Source: Nocardioides panacisoli
Lineage (GTDB): Bacteria; Actinomycetota; Actinomycetes; Propionibacteriales; Nocardioidaceae
Length of the DNA: 64,000 nt
NCBI RefSeq assembly: GCF_019448235.1
Contig: NZ_CP080409.1
Span: 2,356,001 to 2,420,000 of the forward strand
Direction: 5' to 3'
The notes under the pieces were generated by a model. The model was not told where the DNA came from, made no database searches, and saw nothing but the letters and a program-made list of their open reading frames with translations. Shown in pieces: positions 9,068 through 16,693 of this stretch. Made by a program: the position numbers and the translations under genes. Position 1 is the stretch's first letter, and each line of letters opens with the position of its first letter.

Positions 9068-10537
9068 GTGCTCGTCCGCGCCCGCCTCCGCTCCACCGCC
9101 CTCGGGACCGCTGCGCTGGTGCTGCTCGCCGCCTGCAGCACCTCGGCCTCGGAAGAGGCCTCCCCCACCGACCCCAGCGCGAGCGCGTCGGCCGGTCAGG
9201 CGACCGAGGACGGTGCCGACGACGAGCTGGCCGTGGCCCTCAGCGAGCCGCGCGAGGACTCGGTCTACCCCGAGTCGGGCGACCCCGGCGTCGACGCACT
9301 GCACTACCGGCTCGACCTCACCTGGCAGCCGAAGCGTCGCCACCTCGACGCGGTCGAGGAGGTGACCCTGCGGGCCACCGAGGACGCCCGCGAGCTCCGC
9401 CTCGACCTCAGCGACGCCCTCACCGTGACCGCGGTCCGGGTCGACGGCCGCGACACCGACTGGACCCAGGGCAAGCACGACCTGCGCATCCACCGCCCCG
9501 TCGAGCGCGACGAGCGCTACGTCGTCCAGCTCGCCTATGAAGGCACGCCCCGACCGGCCACGGCACCGACCGAGCGCAGCGACTTCGACGGGCTCGGCTG
9601 GCACGTCACCGACTCCGGCGAGACCTGGACGATGCAGGAGCCCTACGGCGCCCACACCTGGTACGCCGTCAACGACCAGCCGGCCGACAAGGCCCTCTAC
9701 GACTTCACCCTCACCGTCCCGGCGCCGTGGACCGGCATCGCCAACGGCGAGCTGACCGGGACCACCGAGCAGGACGGCCGGCGGACCACCACCTGGCACC
9801 TGTCCGAGCCGGCGTCGTCGTACCTCACCACCGTCGCGTTCGGCGACTACACGGCGTACGAGTCCGAGTCCGAGTCCGGCGTCCCGGTCACCGTGTGGTC
9901 CCCCACCGGCCGCGGCACCGGCGACCAGCCGCTGGGCGAGACCGGCTACACCGCCGAGGCACTCGACTGGGCCGAGGACCTGTTGGGCCCCTACCCCTTC
10001 GACACCCTCGGCGCCGTGATCGTCGACAGCGCCTCGGCGATGGAGACCCAGACGATGATGACCCTGGGCGATGCGGCCTATCCCACGTCGCGGCCCGTCG
10101 TGGTCCACGAGGTCGTGCACCAGTGGTACGGCAACACGGTCTCGCCGGCCGACTGGAGCGACGTGTGGATGAACGAGGGCATGACGATGTACCTGCAGTG
10201 GTGGTGGGAGGCCGAGCACGGCGACCTCACCCTGGAGGAGATCGTCACCGGCGCCCGCCAGCAGGTCCCCGACATGCGCAGCCTCGCCGGCCCGCCCGCG
10301 GCGTACGACCCGGACAACTTCGGACAGTCCAACATCTACTTCATCCCCGCGATCATGTGGCACGAGCTGCGCCAGCGCATCGGCGAGGAGGCCTTCCGCG
10401 AGATGCTGCGGGCCTGGCCGGAGGAGATGGCCAACTCCGCGCGCGACCGCGACGAGTACGTCGCCTGGGTCGAGGAGCAGACCGGCGCGGAGCTCACCGA
10501 CTTCTTCGAGGGGTGGCTGCTCGGCGACGCCACCTGA
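9068..10537 (+). CDS. M1-family metallopeptidase lipoprotein
   Basis: 489 residues. The N-terminus ends in the lipobox LAAC (Cys23), followed by a Ser/Asp-rich linker, so it is a surface lipoprotein. Zinc ligands are H347-E348-x-x-H351 (HEVVHQW) and E370 in WMNEGMTMY. The usual exopeptidase motif GAMEN reads SAMET here (about 323-327), and NEGFA reads NEGMT, so it is a divergent M1 member and aminopeptidase activity should not be assumed. The start is a GTG with a GGAGGG directly abutting it, too close to act as a normal ribosome binding site; no better in-frame start keeps the signal peptide. It ends at a strong hairpin shared with the convergent bkd operon. Confidence 0.85.
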   Translation: MLVRARLRSTALGTAALVLLAACSTSASEEASPTDPSASASAGQATEDGADDELAVALSEPREDSVYPESGDPGVDALHYRLDLTWQPKRRHLDAVEEVTLRATEDARELRLDLSDALTVTAVRVDGRDTDWTQGKHDLRIHRPVERDERYVVQLAYEGTPRPATAPTERSDFDGLGWHVTDSGETWTMQEPYGAHTWYAVNDQPADKALYDFTLTVPAPWTGIANGELTGTTEQDGRRTTTWHLSEPASSYLTTVAFGDYTAYESESESGVPVTVWSPTGRGTGDQPLGETGYTAEALDWAEDLLGPYPFDTLGAVIVDSASAMETQTMMTLGDAAYPTSRPVVVHEVVHQWYGNTVSPADWSDVWMNEGMTMYLQWWWEAEHGDLTLEEIVTGARQQVPDMRSLAGPPAAYDPDNFGQSNIYFIPAIMWHELRQRIGEEAFREMLRAWPEEMANSARDRDEYVAWVEEQTGAELTDFFEGWLLGDAT

Positions 10538-10569
10538 GCGTCCGGGGGCCTGCGCGGCCCCCGGGACGC
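10538..10569. terminator. Bidirectional hairpin terminator
   Basis: GCGTCCGGGGGCC (10538-10550) pairs with GGCCCCCGGGACGC (10556-10569) around a 5-nt loop, with one bulged G. It fills the 39-bp gap between the convergent M1 peptidase and bkdC genes and could stop transcription from both sides. There is no T-tract. Confidence 0.65.
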
Positions 10570-10576
10570 GCAGGGC

Positions 10577-11980
10577 TCAGAACATCATCGCGGTGCCGGG
10601 GTCGGACACCATGCCCGCGACGTCGGCGAGGAACGTCGATCCCGCCGCACCGTCGATGTGGCGGTGGTCGAAGGACAGCGCCAGGGTCACCACGTCGCGG
10701 GGCTCGACGCGCTCCGCGCCCGTCTCGTCGGTGACCACCCACGGCTCGCGACGGATCGCCCCCAGGCACAGGATCGCCGACTCACCGGGGTTGATGATGG
10801 GCGTGCCGGCGTCGACACCGAAGACGCCCACGTTGGTGATGGAGAACGAGCCGCCGGCCTGGGCGGCCGGCTGGGTGCGTCCCTCGCGGGCGGTGGCCGT
10901 CAGCTGGTTGATCTCGGCCGCCAGGTCGCGCAGCCCGAGCTGGTCGGCGCCCTTGATGTTGGGCACCACCAGTCCGCGTGGCGTCGCCGCGGCGATGCCC
11001 AGGTTGACGGTCGGCTTGATCACGACCTCCTGGGCGTCGGAGTCCCAGAAGGAGTTGATGATCGGCGTACGCCGCATCGCCAGCGTGACGGCGCGCGCGA
11101 CCACGAGCATCGGCGAGAGCTTGAGGTCCCGGAAGTCGCGGTGCTGCTGCAGTCGCCGCACCAGCTCCACCGTCGGCGTCGCGTCGACGGTGACCCACTC
11201 GGTGACGTGGGGCGCGGTGAACGCCGAGGACACCATCGCGGCCGCCATGTGCTTGCGGACGCCCTTGATGGGCTCGCGGACCTCCTCGCCGGAGACCACC
11301 GGGCTCGCGGCGCGATGGCTGCCCGCGGCCGGCGCGCCAGCGGCGCCACCGCCGCCCGCCGCCTGCTCCACGTCCTCGCGGGTGACCACGCCACCGTCAC
11401 CGGTGGGCGCGACGTCGGCGAGGTCGACGCCGAGGTCCTGGGCCAGCTTGCGGACCGGGGGCTTGGCGAGCACGCCGTTGCCGCTGCTGCCGGCCGCCTC
11501 CTCGCCGCCGGGGCTGACCCGGGCGCGGCGCTTGAGGCTGGTCTCCTTCGGGCCGTAGCCGACCAGCGTCGGGTTGCCCTCCGGCGGGACGTTGGTGTCG
11601 ATCGGCTCCGAGGCGGCCGGCGGCTGCGGCGTCTCGGTGGTCTCGGGGACCGGCACGTCCTCGGCCCCGGACCCCTGCTCGGCCTCGGCAGCCGGCTCGG
11701 CGGCCTGCTCGGGTGCGGGCTCGGCCGGTGCCGCTGCGGCAGCACCGGGCTCGCCGATGTCGATGATCGGGGTGCCGACCGGGATGGTCTCGCCCTCCTC
11801 GACCAGCAGTGCGGTGATCTCGCCGGCGTAGGGCGAGGGCAGCTCCACGATCGACTTCGCGGTCTCGATCTCGACGATGATGTCGTTGACGGCCACGGTG
11901 TCACCGACGGCGACGCGCCAGGTGACGATCTCGGCCTCGGTCAGTCCTTCGCCCACGTCGGGCAGCTTGTACTCAGCCAC
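10577..11980 (-). CDS. bkdC: Branched-chain 2-oxoacid dehydrogenase E2 (dihydrolipoamide acyltransferase)
   Basis: A 467-residue acyltransferase core of the 2-oxoacid dehydrogenase complex, which moves the acyl group from E1 onto CoA. A single lipoyl domain (1-78) carries the lysine motif VEIETAKSIVELPSP. A long Ala/Glu/Pro linker (80-150) precedes a peripheral-subunit-binding domain (KPPVRKLAQDLGVDLADVAPTG). The catalytic domain ends with SFDHRHIDGAAG, holding the His/Asp pair. It is the third gene of the bkd operon, 17 bp after bkdB. The E3 subunit is not in the window. Assignment to the branched-chain rather than the pyruvate complex rests on the separate E1 alpha and beta genes and their sequence; it is likely, not proven. 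Confidence 0.9.
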   Translation of the reverse strand: MAEYKLPDVGEGLTEAEIVTWRVAVGDTVAVNDIIVEIETAKSIVELPSPYAGEITALLVEEGETIPVGTPIIDIGEPGAAAAAPAEPAPEQAAEPAAEAEQGSGAEDVPVPETTETPQPPAASEPIDTNVPPEGNPTLVGYGPKETSLKRRARVSPGGEEAAGSSGNGVLAKPPVRKLAQDLGVDLADVAPTGDGGVVTREDVEQAAGGGGAAGAPAAGSHRAASPVVSGEEVREPIKGVRKHMAAAMVSSAFTAPHVTEWVTVDATPTVELVRRLQQHRDFRDLKLSPMLVVARAVTLAMRRTPIINSFWDSDAQEVVIKPTVNLGIAAATPRGLVVPNIKGADQLGLRDLAAEINQLTATAREGRTQPAAQAGGSFSITNVGVFGVDAGTPIINPGESAILCLGAIRREPWVVTDETGAERVEPRDVVTLALSFDHRHIDGAAGSTFLADVAGMVSDPGTAMMF

Positions 11981-11997
11981 GGTGTCTCGGGTCCCTC

Positions 11998-12975
11998 TCA
12001 GAAGCTCAGCGAGCGGTCGACGGCGTCCAGCACTCGGTCCAGGTCGGGCAACCAGTCGTGCTCGATCCGGGCCGGCGGGTACGGCGTGTCGAACCCGCCG
12101 ACACGCAGCACCGGGGCCTCGAGGGAGTAGAAGCAGGACTCGGTGATCCGGGCGGCGAGCTCGGAGCCCATGCCGAGGTTGACGTGCGCCTCGTGGACCA
12201 CGACCGCGCGGCCGGTGCGGCGCACCGACTCCACGACCGGGCCCATGTCCAGCGGGGACAGCGTGCGCAGGTCGATGACCTCCAGCGAGCGCCCCTCGTC
12301 GGCGGCGACCTTGGCGGCGTCACGGCAGGTGCTCACCGTCGGCCCGTAGGCCAGCAGCGTCAGGTCGTCGCCGGACTGGACCACGCGGGACTCCCACAGC
12401 GACGCCGGCGAGGCCGTCTCGTCCACGTCGGCCTTGGCGCCGTGGTAGAGCCGCTTGGGCTCGAGGAAGATCACCGGGTCGTCGGAGGCGATGGCCTGCT
12501 GGATCATCCAGTAGCCGTCCTCGGGGTTGGAGCAGGCGACCACCTTCAGTCCCGGGGTGTGCGCGAACTGCGCCTCGGGGGACTCGCTGTGGTGCTCGAC
12601 CGCGCCGATGCCGCCACCGAACGGGATGCGGATGACCATCGGCATCGCGAGCCGGCCGCCGCTGCGGGCGTGCATCTTCGCGACCTGGCACACGATCTGG
12701 TCGTAGGCGGGGTAGACGAAACCGTCGAACTGGATCTCCACCACGGGGCGGTAGCCGCGCAGCGCCATGCCGACGGCCGTGCCGACGATGCCGGACTCGG
12801 CCAGCGGCGAGTCGATCACGCGGTCCTCGCCGAAGTCCTTCTGCAACCCGTCGGTGATGCGGAAGACGCCGCCGAGCTGGCCGACGTCCTCACCCATGAT
12901 GAGGACCTTGGGGTCGTCGTCCATCGCACGGCGCAACCCCGCGTTGAGGGCCTTGGCCAGGGTCATCGTCGTCAT
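11998..12975 (-). CDS. bkdB: Branched-chain 2-oxoacid dehydrogenase E1 beta subunit
   Basis: 325 residues, beginning MTTMTLAKALNAGLRRAMDD and containing GEDVGQLGGVFRIT and SPLAESGIVGTAVGMALRG, the pyrimidine-side signature of thiamine-diphosphate E1 beta subunits. With E1 alpha it decarboxylates branched 2-oxoacids from Val, Leu and Ile and acylates the lipoyl arm of E2. The ATG at 12975 overlaps the bkdA stop by 4 bp (ATGA) and has GAGG six nt upstream within bkdA, so the two subunits are probably translationally coupled and made in equal amounts. Confidence 0.93.
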   Translation of the reverse strand: MTTMTLAKALNAGLRRAMDDDPKVLIMGEDVGQLGGVFRITDGLQKDFGEDRVIDSPLAESGIVGTAVGMALRGYRPVVEIQFDGFVYPAYDQIVCQVAKMHARSGGRLAMPMVIRIPFGGGIGAVEHHSESPEAQFAHTPGLKVVACSNPEDGYWMIQQAIASDDPVIFLEPKRLYHGAKADVDETASPASLWESRVVQSGDDLTLLAYGPTVSTCRDAAKVAADEGRSLEVIDLRTLSPLDMGPVVESVRRTGRAVVVHEAHVNLGMGSELAARITESCFYSLEAPVLRVGGFDTPYPPARIEHDWLPDLDRVLDAVDRSLSF

Positions 12976-14147
12976 CGGGCACCTCCCTCGGCCGGCGCGA
13001 ACGAGTCGAGGTACTGCGCGTAGGCGTCGCGCTGCGCGGCCAGCTCCTCGGTCTGCTCGGCGTAGGTGTTGTCGAACGGTGAGAGCGGCGAGGGGTCGGC
13101 CAGCTCCTTGCAGACCTTGCGCATCCGCTCGCCGAGGTCGTTCGCCTCCTGGTCCACGTCCTCGAAGAAGGACTGCTCGGCCAGCCCCTTGCGCTTGAGG
13201 TGCGCCTCGACGCGGGCGATCGGGTCCTTGAGCTTCCAGTGGTCCACGTCGCTGCCGAGCCGGTAGCGGGTCGGGTCGTCGGTCGTGGTGTGGGCGCCCA
13301 TCCGGTAGGTGTAGGCCTCGATCAGCGTCGGGCCCTGGCCCTCCCGGGCGTGCTTGAGCGCGGCCTGGGTGACGGCGTACGTCGCGAGGACGTCGTTGCC
13401 GTCGACGCGCACGCCGGGGAAGCCGAACCCGAGGGCACGCTGGTAGAGCGGGATGCGCGACTGGCGCTCGATGGGCTCCGAGATCGCCCACTGGTTGTTC
13501 TGGCAGAAGAACACCACGGGTGCGTTGTAGGAGGCGGCGAAGACGAAGGCCTCGTTGACGTCGCCCTGGGAGGACGCACCGTCACCGAAGTGCGCCAGCA
13601 CGGCGCTGTCGCGGCCGTACTCGCCGGTGCCGACGTTGCCGTCGCGCTGCATCCCCATCGCGTAGCCGGTCGCGTGCAGCATCTGCGCGCCGATCACGAT
13701 CGTGTAGTAGTGGAAGTGGTGCTCGACGGGATCCCAGTCGCCGTAGTCGGTGCCCCGGAACAGGCCCAGCAGCTTGGCCGGGTCGATGCCGCGGCACCAC
13801 GCGAGACCGTGCTCGCGGTAGGTCGGGAAGACGTGGTCCTGCGAGCGCAGTGCGCGGCCGGCGCCGATCTGCGCGGCCTCCTGGCCCAGCAGCTGCGCCC
13901 AGATGCCCAGCTCGCCGTGGCGCTGCAGCGCGGTCGCCTCGGTGTCGAGTCGGCGTACGAGCACCATGTCGCGGTAGAAGCCGCGGATCTGCTCGGCGGT
14001 GAAGCCCATGGCGAAGTCGGGGTGCTCCACCCGCTCGCCCTCGGGGGTGAGGAGCTGGACCAGCTCCGGCCCGCCGTCCTCCTCGGCCCGGCTCAGCTGG
14101 ACGGGTCCGTAGGACTCCGCCAGGTCGGGTACGACGTCGTCGGTCAT
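12972..14147 (-). CDS. bkdA: Branched-chain 2-oxoacid dehydrogenase E1 alpha subunit
   Basis: 391 residues of the thiamine-diphosphate-binding E1 alpha family. The diphosphate motif is HFGDGASSQGDVNEAFVFAA ... CQNNQWAIS, and the N-terminal region has GLLVRRLDTEA-type sequence (FYRDMVLVRRLDTEATALQ). The start at 14147 has AGAGGAG about 10 nt upstream; the frame is open further but without homology. It is the first gene of bkdABC. In the 224-bp divergent region to the monooxygenase gene lies an inverted repeat (14251-14280) that may bind a regulator. Products are branched acyl-CoAs used for branched-fatty-acid synthesis or catabolism. Confidence 0.92.
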   Translation of the reverse strand: MTDDVVPDLAESYGPVQLSRAEEDGGPELVQLLTPEGERVEHPDFAMGFTAEQIRGFYRDMVLVRRLDTEATALQRHGELGIWAQLLGQEAAQIGAGRALRSQDHVFPTYREHGLAWCRGIDPAKLLGLFRGTDYGDWDPVEHHFHYYTIVIGAQMLHATGYAMGMQRDGNVGTGEYGRDSAVLAHFGDGASSQGDVNEAFVFAASYNAPVVFFCQNNQWAISEPIERQSRIPLYQRALGFGFPGVRVDGNDVLATYAVTQAALKHAREGQGPTLIEAYTYRMGAHTTTDDPTRYRLGSDVDHWKLKDPIARVEAHLKRKGLAEQSFFEDVDQEANDLGERMRKVCKELADPSPLSPFDNTYAEQTEELAAQRDAYAQYLDSFAPAEGGAR

Positions 14148-14250
14148 CGCTGCGCCACTCCTCTTCTCGCCGCCGAACGGGGTCTCCGTGCTCGGGCAGT
14201 CAGGCTTGCTCAGGCTGAGAGGCGTGCCGGACAACCGCATGGGTGGCGGC

Positions 14251-14280
14251 TGTGACCCGGCCCACATCTCGTGGGTCACA
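14251..14280. promoter_or_regulatory. Inverted repeat in the bkdA / monooxygenase divergent promoter region
   Basis: TGTGACCC (14251-14258) and GGGTCACA (14273-14280) are perfect inverted copies with 14 nt between. The inner part can also fold as CCCAC/GTGGG. The element lies 104 bp upstream of bkdA and 92 bp upstream of the plus-strand gene, so a single regulator could control both. The regulator is unknown. Confidence 0.45.
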
Positions 14281-14358
14281 ACGTACCGCGCCGCACCACC
14301 GACGCCAATCCGCCGCGCACCCCGTCGCGGAGCCGATGAGTCGCACCCGGCCGCGCCG

Positions 14359-14364
14359 TAGCCT
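14359..14364 (+). promoter_or_regulatory. -10 box close to the start codon
   Basis: TAGCCT lies 7 nt before the ATG at 14372, the spacing seen at other probable leaderless genes in this window. A GAAGGG between box and start could instead act as a weak ribosome binding site, so this case is ambiguous. Confidence 0.35.
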
Positions 14365-14371
14365 GAAGGGC

Positions 14372-14692
14372 ATGATCCTGATCTGTGTGAAGTGGAAGGT
14401 GAAGCCCGAGCACGCCGAGGCGTGGCCGGAGATCACGCGCGAGTTCACCGAGGCGACGCGCGCTGAGCCGGGCAACCACTTCTTCGAGTGGTCGCGCAGC
14501 CTGGCGGACCCCAACGAGTACGTGCTGCTCGAGGCGTTCGACGACGACGCGGCCGAGGCGCACGTGACCTCCGACCACTTCCAGAAGGCGCGTCAGGACC
14601 TGCCGCAGTACGTCCAGGAGACGCCGCTCATCCGCAACATCCAGGGCCAGCCCGCCGAGTGGGACCGGCTCGGCGAGTTCCAGGCCGACTGA
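14372..14692 (+). CDS. Small antibiotic-biosynthesis-monooxygenase-fold protein (YgiN-like)
   Basis: 106 residues. The sequence begins MILICVKWKVKPEHAEAWPE and has NHFFEWSRSLADPNEYVLLE and a region with HFQKARQDLP, matching the dimeric ferredoxin-like ABM fold used by quinol monooxygenases such as YgiN. These enzymes act without cofactors on quinols or related aromatics in the cytoplasm; the exact substrate cannot be read here. The start was placed at 14372 because homology begins there, although the frame is open upstream. It converges with the GST-like gene and both end at a strong shared hairpin. Confidence 0.8.
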   Translation: MILICVKWKVKPEHAEAWPEITREFTEATRAEPGNHFFEWSRSLADPNEYVLLEAFDDDAAEAHVTSDHFQKARQDLPQYVQETPLIRNIQGQPAEWDRLGEFQAD

Positions 14693-14700
14693 GTCGCCGC

Positions 14701-14733
14701 GGGTCGGCGGTCGCAGGCGCGACCGCCGATCCC
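14701..14733. terminator. Bidirectional hairpin terminator
   Basis: GGGTCGGCGGTCGC (14701-14714) and GCGACCGCCGATCCC (14719-14733) form a 14-bp stem with one bulged A and an AGGC loop. It sits 8 nt after the monooxygenase stop and 17 nt before the end of the convergent GST-like gene. Confidence 0.65.
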
Positions 14734-14749
14734 GCGCGAGCGCGCCGCG

Positions 14750-15682
14750 TCAGCCGCGACCGTGCGGCTCGTCCCAGACCGAGAGGTCCGGACCCTTGGG
14801 AACGACCCCGGTCGGGTTGATGAAGTCGTGCACCACGTAGTAGTGCGCCTTGATCTGGTCGAAGTCGATCGTCTCGCCGAAGCCGGGCGTCTGGTAGAGG
14901 TCGCGGGCATAGCCCCACAGCGCCGGCATCTCGGTGAGCTTGTTGCGGTTGCACTTGAAGTGGCCGTGGTAGACGGCGTCGAAGCGGGCCAGCGTGGTGA
15001 AGAGGCGTACGTCGGCCTCGGTGATCGCGTCGCCCATCAGGTACCGGCGGTCCGTCAGCCGCTCCTCGAGCCAGTCCAGCGCGGCGAACAGCCGGTCGTA
15101 GGCCTCCTCGTAGGAGCTCTGGTCGCCGGCGAAGCCGCAGCGGTAGACGCCGTTGTTGACCTCGGTGAAGACCCGGTGCATGACCTCCTCCATCTCCTCG
15201 CGGAGGTGGTCGGGCCACAGGTCCGGCGCGTCGGGCTTGTGGAACTCACGCCACTCGAAGGAGAAGTCGTGGGTGATCCACGGGAAGTCGTTGGTGACGA
15301 GCTTGCCGGTGGACTCCTCGACCATCGCGGGCACGGTGATGCCGCGCGGGTAGTCGGGGATCCGGGCGAAGTAGGCCTCCTGCAGCCGCTCGATGCCCAG
15401 GACGGGGTCCTTGCCCCCCGGGTCGAGGTCGAAGGTCCAGCTGCGCTCGTCGTGGGTCGGGCCCGGCATGCCCAGCGAGATGACGTCCTCGAGGCCGAGC
15501 AGCTTGCGGATGATGATCGCGCGGTTGGCCCAGGGGCACGCCGCGGCGGCGATCAGGCGGTAGCGCCCCGGCTCGACCGGCCACAGCTCACCCGCCACCT
15601 CGCCGTGCTCGGGGGTGCGGGCGTCCTTGGTGATGCGGTCGGGGACGTAGTTCATGTCGCGCTCGAACGGTTTGGTTCCCAT
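14750..15682 (-). CDS. Glutathione S-transferase-like reductase (ECM4 / glutathionyl-hydroquinone reductase family)
   Basis: 310 residues. The thioredoxin-fold half has the nucleophile motif AAACPWANRAIIIRKLLGLE (Cys near 57) and FPWITHDFSFEWREFH, and the helical half has RYLMGDAITEADVRLFTTLARFD. These mark the Xi-class GST family that reduces glutathionyl-hydroquinones in glutathione-using organisms. Actinobacteria use mycothiol, so the thiol partner here is probably mycothiol; this is inference. The ATG at 15682 has no Shine-Dalgarno sequence but lies 7 nt after a TAATGT box on the minus strand, suggesting a leaderless message. Confidence 0.87.
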   Translation of the reverse strand: MGTKPFERDMNYVPDRITKDARTPEHGEVAGELWPVEPGRYRLIAAAACPWANRAIIIRKLLGLEDVISLGMPGPTHDERSWTFDLDPGGKDPVLGIERLQEAYFARIPDYPRGITVPAMVEESTGKLVTNDFPWITHDFSFEWREFHKPDAPDLWPDHLREEMEEVMHRVFTEVNNGVYRCGFAGDQSSYEEAYDRLFAALDWLEERLTDRRYLMGDAITEADVRLFTTLARFDAVYHGHFKCNRNKLTEMPALWGYARDLYQTPGFGETIDFDQIKAHYYVVHDFINPTGVVPKGPDLSVWDEPHGRG

Positions 15683-15689
15683 GTCAACC

Positions 15690-15695
15690 ACATTA
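15690..15695 (-). promoter_or_regulatory. -10 box of a probable leaderless promoter
   Basis: Read on the minus strand, TAATGT is followed by 7 nt (GGTTGAC) and then the ATG of the GST-like gene at 15682. No ribosome binding site lies between. Confidence 0.5.
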
Positions 15696-15761
15696 GCGGG
15701 TCGATGAGAAAAGGGCGTTCCTGCCGACGCGTGGGCTCGGGGAGGGAGACCGGCTCGAGGG

Positions 15762-15850
15762 GGTCTCGACACGCCCGCTCGTCCCTCACGGGCGGCTCGA
15801 CCACCAAGGAGTCCCAAGCACTCACGGGCGCCAGCGACCGTGTCGAGACC
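15762..15850. repeat. REP-like palindromic intergenic element
   Basis: GGTCTCGACACGCCCG (15762-15777) is followed by a near-inverted CGGGCGGCTCGACCACC (15789-15805), and GTGTCGAGACC at 15840-15850 inverts the start GGTCTCGACAC. The same words (GGTCGAG, GTCGAGACC) recur at 38069-38126 and inside a coding sequence at 49543-49562, which identifies a dispersed palindromic family. It fills most of the 175-bp gap between the GST-like and DUF2510 genes. Confidence 0.7.
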
Positions 15851-15857
15851 CGGCGGG

Positions 15858-16106
15858 TCAGGAGGCCAGCAGCGCGGCGTTGATGCCGAGCAGGGCCAGC
15901 AACGCGATGACGCCGAGGACGAGCGCGGTGACCAGCAACGGCTTGGCGGCGCCGCCGGTGGCCGTGGCGGCCGGGGGCGGCCCGGGCTCGGTCGGCCCCG
16001 CGCCGGGCGGCGGCAGGGTGCGCTCGGTCCACCCGGTGCCGTCCCACCACCGCTGGTTGCCGTCCCCGTCGACGTACCAGCCGGGGGCCGGAGTGTCCTC
16101 ACTCAT
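15858..16106 (-). CDS. Small DUF2510 membrane protein
   Basis: 82 residues. The N-terminus PAPGWYVDGDGNQRWWDGTG with TGWTE is the DUF2510 motif (GWY..G....WWDG..WT), a short module found on many actinobacterial membrane proteins. A Pro/Gly linker leads to a single C-terminal membrane helix (LLVTALVLGVIALLALLGIN). The ATG at 16106 has GAGGAG upstream (revcomp of 16110-16120). The domain's function is not known. It could be a tail-anchored regulatory or scaffolding protein. Confidence 0.8.
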   Translation of the reverse strand: MSEDTPAPGWYVDGDGNQRWWDGTGWTERTLPPPGAGPTEPGPPPAATATGGAAKPLLVTALVLGVIALLALLGINAALLAS

Positions 16107-16225
16107 GCGCGCTCCTCGTCGCCTCGGTCCTGCGGTGGGCACCGTACGCCGCGATCCTTCCACGCCGGACCCGACGCGGCCGGGAGTCACCCCGCCGACG
16201 GCGCGGTGCTGACACACTGAGGTCC

Positions 16226-16615
16226 ATGACCAACCTCCTCGTGCGGTGGGCCATCACGGCGATCTCGCTGGCCGTGGCCGCGCACTTCCTCGACGGCATC
16301 TGGTTCGACGGGGCGGACTCCGGCCAGCAGGAGATCCAGGACAAGCTCGTCCCGTTGCTACTGGTGGCCGCCATCTCCGGAGCCGTCACGGCCTTCGTGA
16401 AGCCGGTCGTGAAGCTGCTGTCGCTGCCGCTGATCCTGCTGACGTTGGGGATCTTCCTGCTGGTGATCAACGCACTGATGCTGATGTTCACCGGGTGGCT
16501 CTCGGAGCAGGTCGGCATCGGCTTCCACGTGGACGGCTTCTGGCCGGCAGTGGGCGGCGCGATCATCATCAGCCTCACCACCTGGATCCTCGACGCCCTG
16601 GTGGGCGAGGACTGA
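16226..16615 (+). CDS. Phage-holin-family (YvlD-like) membrane protein
   Basis: 129 residues with four hydrophobic segments: an N-terminal one (LVRWAITAISLAVAAHFL), LVPLLLVAAISGAVTAFV, LLSLPLILLTLGIFLLVINA and PAVGGAIIISLTTWILDALV. The motif KPVVKLLSLPLILLTLGIFL is the core of the phage_holin_4_2 / YvlD family. Despite the name, members are widespread chromosomal membrane proteins linked in some Bacillota to envelope stress; the role here is unknown. It is isolated, with no phage genes around, and converges with the propeller gene across a long hairpin. Confidence 0.85.
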   Translation: MTNLLVRWAITAISLAVAAHFLDGIWFDGADSGQQEIQDKLVPLLLVAAISGAVTAFVKPVVKLLSLPLILLTLGIFLLVINALMLMFTGWLSEQVGIGFHVDGFWPAVGGAIIISLTTWILDALVGED

Positions 16616-16630
16616 GGAGCCGGAGCCCGA

Positions 16631-16671
16631 CGGCACCGGGACGGGGCATCACTCGCCCCGCCCCGGTGCCG
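16631..16671. terminator. Bidirectional hairpin terminator
   Basis: CGGCACCGGGACGGGGC (16631-16647) pairs with GCCCCGCCCCGGTGCCG (16655-16671), a 17-bp stem with one mismatch and a 7-nt loop. It separates the YvlD-like gene from the convergent end of the polysaccharide operon. Confidence 0.7.
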
Positions 16672-16693
16672 ATCAGTCCGGGTCAGTGCCCGC

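Noticed and set aside
16226..16615. Holin-family gene as evidence of a prophage
   Set aside because: It belongs to the YvlD-like chromosomal family and stands alone, with no phage structural, lysis or integrase gene.
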